This document shows positions 56,493 through 64,000 of a stretch of DNA of 64,000 nucleotides, piece after piece. This DNA is from Aphanomyces cochlioides (Eukaryota; Oomycota; Saprolegniomycetes; Saprolegniales; Verrucalvaceae). The translations under genes were made by a program, and so were the position numbers. The notes below the pieces were generated by a model, which saw only the letters and a program-made list of their open reading frames with translations, was not told the origin of the DNA and did not search any database. Location of the stretch: assembly GCA_019828595.1 (NCBI GenBank), contig JAHQRK010000001.1, forward strand, positions 930,001 to 994,000, given 5' to 3'. Every line of letters starts with the position of its first letter. Within the stretch, counting starts at the first letter, position 1.

Positions 56493-57240
56493 TTGCATCT
56501 GGTGGAGGGACAAAGAGAAAGTCATTTAAGTTCTCAAGAACAAGAATTTGTCTATCCAGGTCTCGCAGACTTGGAGGTCTACTTGGCTTTGAAGTATGGG
56601 AAATGGCTCGGAGCTGAAATGGAGACACTAAAAGAACCCACAAGGACGACAAATCGCCTCATTTCAGGTAATGCAGTTGGAACTTACTTTGTTGGGCAAC
56701 AACAAAGAGAAGAAACCGGCCATCGCTCAAGGTCAAGTGCACATCTGGTAGTTGCCCCACAACATGGCGCAGCAGGTTCCATATATATGAAAAAACGTCC
56801 TTTAGACCACTATCCTCTACGAAGCATCGCACATCACCGACTACAGCGCAGCAATGATCAAAAAAGAAAATTCTGTCATTGCAGCCTGGAATCAAACTTG
56901 AGCGCTACCAAAGGAAATGTGCTCTTTTCGGCTCTCGCTTTCTTCGCGCGATCAAAGCCGGTGGTGGTCTTGACGAAGTGAAGTCCCTCATTCACATATT
57001 AATGTGTTTGATCAGTAGAATATTTCTTCAAGAAGCGAGCTGACATATTTGTACGCAAGTAATACAACGCTGTCTTGAGTGGCTCATCGGTTGTGATGTT
57101 TCTTCGCTTTCTACTTGCTTTGGTCGAGTCACCGCCACAGCTTCATTTCACAGCCAATGCTCTTGACTTGCTACACTACCAGCTTACAACAACACTTCAA
57201 CATATTGTTGTGAGGTTCGACAACTACAAATGAGCAGAGT
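56493..57240 (+). pseudogene. Degenerate Crinkler (CRN)-like sequence
   Basis: Segments in different frames match the N-terminal region of the CRN relic on the minus strand at 57343-58575: EFVYPGLADLEVYLALKYGK, WLGAEM and GTYFVGQ, then at DNA level a stretch (56710-56740) nearly identical to the other copy. Further coding-like pieces follow (IKKENSVIAAWNQT; FLRAIKAGGGLDEVKSLIHI; LVESPPQLHFTANALDLLHY). Several frame changes and stops make it non-functional. It abuts the ankyrin gene. Confidence 0.6.
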
Positions 57241-57342
57241 CAAACTATGGATGAATAGACGCACTTCAAAATTTGCATTTCGTGAGAGATACAAGTCTAA
57301 GCGGTTGGAGAGACAAATCAATTATTTCAATTGATAAATTGT

Positions 57343-58575
57343 CTACGAGTACATGAATAGTGGCGGAACTTCAAACGCAGTTGTGTTTCGCAATCGCTTG
57401 GACATCTCATAGAGACGAATCTCCTCGTCAGTCTCCAACACATCCGCCATGTTATCTTCATACTCAACAATGTACTTTTCCAAGCGGCCGGCAGGAATCA
57501 TTCCAAAAACAACGTGTGGGTCTGGGGTTGCATCACTGCCGTCTCTCGATTGGACGCCTACATGTTGAAGACAGGAGCTGACATAATTGCAGTGTTTTTG
57601 CATGTAATGCAACGCCGTCTTGCGATCGAGCGGTACACGATTCTTGTCCTGGAACGAGTAGAAAATTTCGCCTTTGACATCCACCCAGAAATAACACCAT
57701 GCGTCCTTCAGATTCGTCAATAGACCGATTGGAGGGGGTCGATTATCACGGTCGAAGAGGGTATTCGCTGCGAGAAAATATCCCAAGGCCACAGCAAAAT
57801 TCGCAGGGGACAGCGTTTCTTCTCTGGTTCCAGATTTGAGCTCGATCACCATCACGATTTCGTTGCGACCTATGGAGCCATCTGGAGTGATGCACAAATC
57901 GGCTTTGCCCCTCAGCAAATGCTGGGATTTGCCAACAGAAACGTCCAAGGCGAGATCAGTCTTGATCAAGAGATATTTCGTGTCCTTCACAACTGCAGCA
58001 ATGTAATTTTTGTAAAGAACCACGTTTTCTCGATTGCTCTCGGACTTGCCGTCAATCCACACGAATTCGGGATAATCGCGCTCCATGGAGAGATCAATTA
58101 CCGGAAAGTGATAACTTCCAATCTTGTAAAGGAGTTGGTCGATCTTTTCCATCGACAACTTTGAAATTGCCCACGATGATCTTTCGGTCTTTTGCTTCTT
58201 CATTACCAACTCGATGGCATCAACAAGATCTCGCTTCCCAAGGACAGAGCTTGCTGCGTCATTTTCTGGAGCAACCACCAGAACGTGAACTTGACCTAAA
58301 GCGATGGCCGGTTTCTTCTAGCCAATAAAGAAAGTTCTAATTGTACCATCTCTAGTGATACGATTGTCTTTTTGTGTAAGCTCTTTGATTGTTTCGGTCA
58401 GTTCTCCATTCATAACGGATTCATAGTCGAGCCACTCATCATTCTTCAAAGCCGGATAGATGTCTAGTTTCATAGCTGCACCTGGAAAGACAAGTTCTTT
58501 CTTGATCATCTTCCTGAGAACATGAATGTTCTCCTCTTCGCCAATCTCCATAGCGAAGCATCGCTCTTCACACAC
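57343..58575 (-). pseudogene. CRN-type effector gene with a premature stop
   Basis: N-terminal part (58575-58318) corresponds to the oomycete CRN header domain (LFLAK-like position LDIYPALKNDEWL, then FFIG). A TAG at 58318-58320 interrupts the frame, which otherwise continues to the HVLVVAPE motif that closes CRN headers and to a 300-residue C-terminal domain. That domain has GKADLCITPDGSIGRNE and MVIELKSG, a PD-(D/E)xK nuclease-like pattern known among CRN effector domains. CRN proteins act inside host or competitor cells, commonly in nuclei. Only this single lesion is visible, so the gene is either a young pseudogene or needs re-sequencing at that base. No signal peptide is evident. Confidence 0.75.
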
Positions 58576-58650
58576 GTCCGCACAGCAAAAGAAGAACCAT
58601 TTTTGGAAGTATGCGCTTGAATGAATGAATGAATTTACGGTTACGCGTAG

Positions 58651-58749
58651 CTCTATCCGGCAGGGCAGGAGAGTATGCGTTTCGTCCCAGACTGTCAGTA
58701 TATCCGGAACACATTATATCCGGACAACGTTATAGACATACCGGATAAT
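58651..58749. promoter_or_regulatory. Four CCGG palindrome copies upstream of the CRN relic
   Basis: TATCCGG at 58654-58660, TATCCGGA at 58701-58708 and 58717-58724, and CCGGATAAT at 58741-58749. They lie 79-174 bp upstream of the minus-strand ATG. A CCAAT pair (GATTGGC, GCCAATC) follows at about 58789-58820. Confidence 0.45.
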
Positions 58750-59589
58750 TGCGTGTGATACCAAAATTGTGAGGATTTCCGATTCTCTGATTGGCTAGAA
58801 TTAAAATTAGTCGGCCAATCAAAATCGATCATCCACCTAACTCACGCAAAACACACACTGACACACACCACTTCAGTATGATGAAATTGATTTAAATATG
58901 AATTCGCCTTTTGGTCAAACCCACAAATTTGGCTGAAAATGACAATATTTTAGAGTTGCTGACACCCAGTTCACTCAGGGAAAGATGCCGCTTGTGAAAG
59001 GCACTCCGCTTCGCTCGTTCCTTGCTGTCGTCTTGTACTGCCACGCTATGCGTATCTCGAAAAAGTTTGTGCGAGACTGCTCCGTTGGCAAGACTACGTT
59101 ACATACCCCCGTGAATAGTGAAAAACGTCTGTACAGAATGTATTTCACATTGCGTAAAATGTCCATACGGTTATCAATCATCAATTTGGAAACTGTTTGA
59201 AAAGCTGGGTGAGCAGTCAATTCGAACCGTCCCGATGAGCAATGCATGCTTGCAAGACCATCAAGCGTAATGCGCAGGTTGATCGCTTAGTCAACCATAA
59301 ACTTGCAAACAAGCTTCAGCCTCGGGGGGGCAGAAGAGAAGAAACACTAACTCAATCGAATACTACGTAGTAATCAAAGGACAAACTGGGTGGTCTTACA
59401 ACTCCTAGAAGGTCTCGTCGTTCCGGTATACTGGCTGCAAGTGCTTCTCCTCCTAAACGACTTGACCCAAACTAGTTTGCCCTGTATCTTGCAAACCTTT
59501 TTCATAATATGGGACTTCCATTTTGAACTGTCGAGAGTGAGCACTTCAAATAATTTATGCGACGATTTCTTCCTCAAACACTCTTCCAT
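58750..59589. other. Repeat-rich gap
   Basis: Short open frames on both strands at 58975-59247 and 59374-59596 show no recognisable domain. Possibly flanking debris of the hAT-like element that follows. Confidence 0.3.
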
Positions 59590-60465
59590 CGCGTGAGCGC
59601 ATTGGCAATGAATGACCTAGAGCGCACGGAAGTAATCCAGAATATGCTGTTGTTACCAACGGCTGGACAGATCCAAACAACATTTATGTGATCAAATTCA
59701 TGCAAGTAAATCAACGAACAAGCGCCCCATGATTATGTCGTCAGTCAGGATCTGGCGATAAACGCCACAGCTCTGAACGAATGAGCGTGAAGCTACTTGA
59801 TGTCATCAAGGAGATTGAAGATGCTTGTGGTCCCAACAAAGTATGTGGCATCGTGACAGACAATGCTTCTGTGATGAAAAAAGCTTGTCAACTGGTGCGA
59901 GCATCCAACAAGTCTGTGCTTTACAATGGCTGTGCAGCGCATGCAGTAAATTTGATCATCGGGAAGCTACTGACTCCAAGCTCATATTCCGTGAAGTCTT
60001 TGAAAAGGAGGCAAAACGTGTGGCGAAGTTTGTCAGAAAGCTCTCGGCATTGCATGCTCGCTTTTGTGATCACCAAGACCATACATATAGTGCCAAGAGG
60101 AGAGCCCAAGCGAGATCTCAGTCTCCCAGTTGCAACCCGCTGGTATTCCAGCGAGCGTTGCATTTGGAGCGTTTTTCACAACCGTGCTTTGTTAGAAGCA
60201 ACATTCAGCAACTCCGATATCTTTGATCGCTTTGGTTTGGGAATGGCAAAGTGAAAGAAAAATTGCAGCAAGCTCAAACAATTGTTGAGGACGAATTCTT
60301 CTGGTCACTCGCGAAGCAAGTTTTAAAATTGATCAGCCCCATTTGGCTGTTCTGGAGAAAGATGGAAGCTGTGGATCTGTCGTTTATGACACGTATGAGC
60401 TTTTATCGAAGAAGAAGCAAGATCATTGCCAATGACCACTCTTGTTGTAAGTGGACGAATCTTTA
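59590..60465 (+). pseudogene. hAT/DUF659-type transposase remnant
   Basis: Pieces in changing frames: EYAVVTNGWTDPNNIYVIKF, then SVKLLDVIKEIEDACGPNKV, VTDNASVMKKACQLV, LYNGCAAHAVNLIIGKLL, EVFEKEAKRVAKFVR and SLPVATRWYSSERC. The order NGWTD - VTDNA - C-AHA-NL - TRW is the hAT transposase core (DUF659 plus RNase-H-like region). Stops and at least two frameshifts make it inactive. Terminal repeats were not found. Confidence 0.75.
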
Positions 60466-60736
60466 AAAACTTCCCGCGTGCCTCATGTGGCAATGCATGA
60501 ATAAATATTCTGTTTTGACATTTTGTGGTTATCTTTTGACACCTTTTTTGGATCATTTTACATATCATTTCTACCCCAACATGGTAATCAAATTGATACA
60601 TCTGATGTCAGACACGTCGAAAGCGCAGAACTCTGCAATGCAAAGCTCTGCCTGGTGTGGGTGTTGAAAATTGGCATGCATACAGCATGGGTGGTGGAAA
60701 TGTGTGTGGGTGTGGTTGATTTCGTGAATGTTAACA

Positions 60737-61470
60737 ACAGGGGGTACATATACATCCGTGCCCTCTGATCCCTCTGCACCCCCTGTAACACCTATTGATA
60801 CGTTGACCCGGTCCTGTGGCTCTACCCCCAATGTCTTGGCTTAGCGTGCAGCCAGCTGAACAGCTAGCTGCGAGATCCAAACTAGAGATGACTGGCTTTT
60901 GTGAGCTTGTGACGTGGACCCTCCCACGAACGATACGAAGTAAGTCCACAGGTGGCGTGACAGAGGGTACATATACCTCCGTAACCCCTGTAACCCCAGT
61001 GGACTCCGCCACTACATGTGCTTTCAAGGCACAAAACCAGCCATGCTCATTTCAAACACAATGACAACGACGACACATATTGTCTTAGTCTGCAACTACG
61101 ACGCATGTCCCTGCGGCGCTCTCGCCCATTGCAAACACTGCAGCCATCGTCGGTGACAACAACAGCCCTCGTCTTGGCATGTTTGACTCGACCACCGTGA
61201 CTTGACAGGGGATACGTATCCCTCCGTACCCCCTGCAACCCTGTTGTGATGAAATGCCATGGATCTCAACCTTTGTGTGTGATGTGACAGGGGATGCAGA
61301 TCCATCTGTGACCTCTGTAACCCCTGTTGTGACGAGGTGCCGTGGAGCTTGACCTTTGTGTGTGGAACATGGAGATTTGGGCGACTCACGCACGATGAAC
61401 CTGACTCATGAACGACACAATGGATCGCCTGTAACGGGACAGGGGATGCAGATACCTCGGCACCCCCTGT
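60737..61470. repeat. Array of five degenerate hairpin-forming repeat units
   Basis: Each unit has ACAGGGG, then a GGTACATATACCTCCG-like or GATGCAGATACCTC-like core, then CACCCCCTGT or ACCCCTGT in inverted orientation. Units start at about 60737, 60960, 61205, 61287 and 61439, so spacing varies (80-245 bp). The 5' and 3' arms pair with each other. Both strands read as V/T/P-rich peptides, but there is no continuous frame. Nature unknown: foldback element, minisatellite or site of protein binding. Confidence 0.6.
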
Positions 61471-62400
61471 AACACCAGCAATGGCGAGTCATGCGACTCA
61501 ACCACGACCACACGACGAATGAGCGACCTACCACGGCGTTGTCACTTTAATAAGGACAGGCGCCCGAAGTACGAAGTCGGATTGCACGGATACAGGGTCG
61601 ACACCATGTCAAACATGGGTGAAAACCGAATATCGTCATGCGATGCAGATGCTCAGGAGAATTTTGCATTTGATTCATCTGCCCATTGGGCAGCGTCCGA
61701 ACGAAACACAATCGCGTGATTGGAAGACCAGTCTCACCAAGGTTCAAACTCAAGTTGTTGTCGTTCCGACTCGAACGCAAGACAGGTCTAGCTAGCTTAA
61801 ACTATGTAATACACTTCCCTTTTTGCAGTGAATGTCTTCCGTGTGAAGGTTCTGGAGCTACACTACCAGCGAGAAGTAAGCAAGGCCAAGAAGCGAGCAG
61901 TAGCTGCGACTGGCACCCCCGAGCAGCGTCAACACAACGAGCGATCGCCCTTTACCAGCCCGAGCCGAGTCCTCGAGCAAGATCTTGGGAAACAGATCCG
62001 CAGCGCAGATCCAGCAAGAGCGCCGTCCTTGCTGCCAATCGTGCGCTTCCAACGAAAACACCCCCGACGGACCCCTCCGAGCCGTCCGAGCCCCCTGCGA
62101 CCTCCGCGTCTTGTGTGCTTGTGTGCCCTGTTGTGTCCTTCCTGCGTCCTGGCTGTTTGTTTGTCGTGTTTGCCTGCGCCTCTGTTGCCTGTTGCTGCGT
62201 GCAACTTCCACTGAAGCCCAGTCATCTCCCGCGATCTCTCAGTCTTACCAAGTTCGGTCGTTGCAGCCCTTACGGACCCCTCTGCAACTCCCGTATCCCC
62301 TGTCGAAACCCCCTGTGTGCGTCCAAGACTCCCCTTGTGTGTTGCGAACGCCTACTTGTGGCTCATCAAAGTCAACTCCCTCAAGAATCAAATATCAAAA
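61471..62400. other. Region with long but uninformative open frames
   Basis: Open frames of up to 330 codons exist, but the 61870-62390 part is compositionally biased (Ser/Pro/Arg/Cys-rich) and matches no domain I know. It may be 5' DNA of the truncated PIF element. Confidence 0.3.
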
Positions 62401-62408
62401 CAAGTTTT

Positions 62409-62675
62409 TTGTCGCTTAACACACGACACTTATATGCTGTGGATGCAACGTTTCAACAGACCAATCGTCCCCTTGGTGCCTACAATGAAGTGATCTATGC
62501 CTATATCGGGAAGCACCATCTATACGGAAAGAAGGTGGAAGTGTCAGTGAGCCCAACAGGCTTCGCTATCAACGTGAGCAATCATGTCCATGGATCTATA
62601 CATGACACGTCTATGTTCGACAACAATCGTTGGGAAATGAGCTATACCCAAGCTTCAAATTATTTATTTAATTAA
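62409..62675 (+). pseudogene. Fragment of a PIF/Harbinger (DDE_Tnp_4) transposase
   Basis: YAVDATFQQTNRPLGAYNEV, then KHHLYGKKVEVSVSPTGFAI and HGSIHDTSMF, the first catalytic aspartate and following strands of the DDE_4 nuclease (oomycete type). The frame stops after about 85 residues of recognisable sequence; the rest of the core is missing. Confidence 0.7.
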
Positions 62676-62801
62676 TTGTCAAAATTTTCATACAATTATC
62701 AAGTCAAAACATTCATTCATAGAAACAAACATTCCTAAAAAGTATGCTGTCACAATTCCTGCTCAAAAAAATTGATTTCAGAGGTGTGAAAACTGCCTTT
62801 A

Positions 62802-63267
62802 GGGCCTGGTCGAAGTTTGCAACAACGACATTTTGGAGTTCGACTTAAGTCGTTGAAGACAAGTCGACGAGTGGTCGGCGTCGTCAACTGTACAAAAGTC
62901 GGACAAATCGTCAATATAGAACCAACGCAAGGGCATTTCGTTGTTTCGAATAGTTTGCACGATTCGTAGAAGGCCTGGATGTCGCCACCTATCGCTCCCT
63001 ATTGCAGTAACAGCGCCAACGATGCATGGCTTCATCGCCAGCACTGTGATTTCATCCATTTTAACCAGTGAAATTGCAAATGACATCGACTTTTCTCAAA
63101 AAAGCTATCGACTTTTTCACAAATCCCTCTATACAAACTTTACATGTTTTCGTCTACTTTTTAAAAAGTAGGTCCAGGACCTACTTGGGGAAAAAGTCGA
63201 TAAAGCCATCTATTTCTGATAACATCAACGAAGAAAAAGTCGACTTTTTCCAACTTCGACCAGGCCC
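62802..63267. mobile_element. Harbinger-type MITE with TTA target duplication
   Basis: Ends GGGCCTGGTCGAAGTT (62802-62817) and AACTTCGACCAGGCCC (63252-63267) are perfect inverted repeats. TTA flanks both sides (62799-62801 and 63268-63270), the classic 3-bp PIF/Harbinger duplication. Length 466 bp, no complete ORF. Inner sequence contains further short inverted repeats around GTCGACTTTTT. Confidence 0.8.
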
Positions 63268-63465
63268 TTAACATGACTTGCAAATATTATTTGATACCAT
63301 GTATATTGTACAACCTCCCCAAACTCGCGCAATTTTTTTCCAAACGGAGGAAGTATACGGTACTCAAGGGAGTTATGATCGACACTGTGTGATTCAATGG
63401 TGTCATAATTCGTATTTTGTAAATCATACAGAGGATAATATATACTCGGGTAAATCAAATGATTT

Positions 63466-63477
63466 AGGGCCTGGTCG
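63466..63477. repeat. Extra copy of the Harbinger terminus
   Basis: TTTAGGGCCTGGTCG recurs at about 63463-63477, in the same orientation as the left end of the MITE, then diverges (CTAAACATTC). It may start another element that runs past the window or be a solo end. Confidence 0.45.
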
Positions 63478-63654
63478 CTAAACATTCAAATTCCACAAAT
63501 TCATAGTTGTTGCCAAAGATTATTTTTATATTATATTATTACTCATCGTCAAGCACACAGAAAATGCAAATCCACTGATTTACTGGAAGGAGAGCCAATC
63601 AATCTGAAAAGAAATAATAAAAAGCACGTCAATCACTTCAGATTTTTGTTTGCA

Positions 63655-64000
63655 GATCATGGATTCGAGGAGCGACTTCACGGTCGAAAAGCGAGACGAA
63701 ATCGTATCAGCGAGCCTACTCGAAAGGGCTACGCATCAGGTATTGAACAGGTGAAAAAGTGGGTAGTGTTGACCAAACAAGACAACCTTCTTCAGCCGTG
63801 GGCAGATTCTAAGAACGGGAAAACTTTGAATTTATCAACCTTCCATTATGATCATTTCCTCGAGTTCCTCGTGTGGACTGTGCGCAATAGAGACATCCAA
63901 GTTACTATAATGAGTGATTACCACAGCACGATAAAAAACCTCTACAAAGGCCAAAATGTTTCTCTCCCTGTAGAATATGGTGATGACATGAAGGAAATTT
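63655..64000 (+). CDS. Crypton-like tyrosine recombinase, N-terminal part (runs off window)
   Basis: Open frame without stop to the window edge. It reads SEPTRKGYASGIEQVKKWVV, then a core-binding-domain pattern FHYDHFLEFLVWTVRNRDIQ and MSDYHSTIKNLYKGQNVSLP. The order (T-x3-Y-x-S-x-I-x-x-x-x-x-W; F-x-x-F-L-x-W; Y-x-S-x-I-K-x-L-Y) is that of the SAM-like domain of Crypton/tyrosine recombinases, mobile elements common in oomycetes. The catalytic R-H-R-Y residues would lie outside the window. An AG acceptor (GTTTGCAG) just before 63655 suggests an upstream exon. Confidence 0.6.

Noticed and set aside
60737..61470. CRISPR array
   Set aside because: Units are degenerate, irregularly spaced and in a eukaryotic, transposon-rich context.
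61686..62408. Long open frame as a real gene
   Set aside because: Composition-biased and without domains; only its last part (from about 62409) is recognisable, as a transposase fragment.

Overview
This looks like nuclear DNA of a filamentous, zoospore-forming stramenopile, most probably an oomycete of the Saprolegniales (Aphanomyces/Saprolegnia type). Reasons read from the sequence: spliced eukaryotic genes with very short introns (about 32-80 bp, mostly 38-53); tightly packed genes, several tail-to-tail within 40 bp or overlapping; a Crinkler (CRN)-type effector relic; a ciliary IQCH homologue; and oomycete-type mobile elements (intron-bearing mariner, pogo/Tigger, PIF/Harbinger, Crypton-like tyrosine recombinase, APE-type LINE). 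The species assignment is inference. All exon coordinates were read by eye from GT/GC..AG sites, reading-frame continuity and family motifs. LAYOUT. 1-17 kb is a dense housekeeping block: PH-domain protein with a SNARE-like tail, HSF-type DNA-binding protein, TANGO2/NRDE protein, DDX6/Dhh1 helicase, kinesin-8-like motor, nucleoredoxin-like protein, CAMK-type kinase, LSG1 GTPase, PDK1-type kinase, and a possible XRCC4-superfamily (PAXX-like) protein. 17-20.7 kb is an ankyrin gene whose upstream side is occupied by two nested mariner-type elements. 20.7-36.7 kb returns to genes: GlcNAc-transferase-like enzyme, IQCH, STAND NTPase, ribophorin I, cysteine dioxygenase, MYND protein and a cyclic-nucleotide phosphodiesterase, with two poorer stretches at 31.1-32.1 and 33-35.2 kb. 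37.3-39 kb is a dead pogo/Tigger element. 39.4-47.9 kb holds a small unknown protein, a MARCH6/Doa10 ubiquitin ligase, a 509-bp Tigger remnant, a quinone-oxidoreductase-like MDR enzyme and VPS53. 48.2-53.4 kb is a dead LINE. 53.5-56.4 kb holds CIAO3/Nar1 and a small ankyrin protein. 56.4-64 kb is repeat-rich: two CRN relics, hAT, a hairpin-repeat array, PIF/Harbinger pieces and the start of a Crypton-like recombinase. COMMON THEMES. The genes serve general cell functions: secretory/ER (RPN1, MARCH6, VPS53, TANGO2), translation and mRNA decay (LSG1, DDX6), Fe-S assembly (CIAO3), signalling (PDK1, PDE, CAMK-like kinase) and cilium/cytoskeleton (IQCH, kinesin). The most striking pattern no single annotation explains is a palindromic element, consensus TTATCCGGATAA, usually in one to four full or half copies about 15-165 bp upstream of the start codon of at least eleven unrelated genes. 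One pair near 20.67 kb is separated from the ankyrin gene it seems to have served by the nested transposons.
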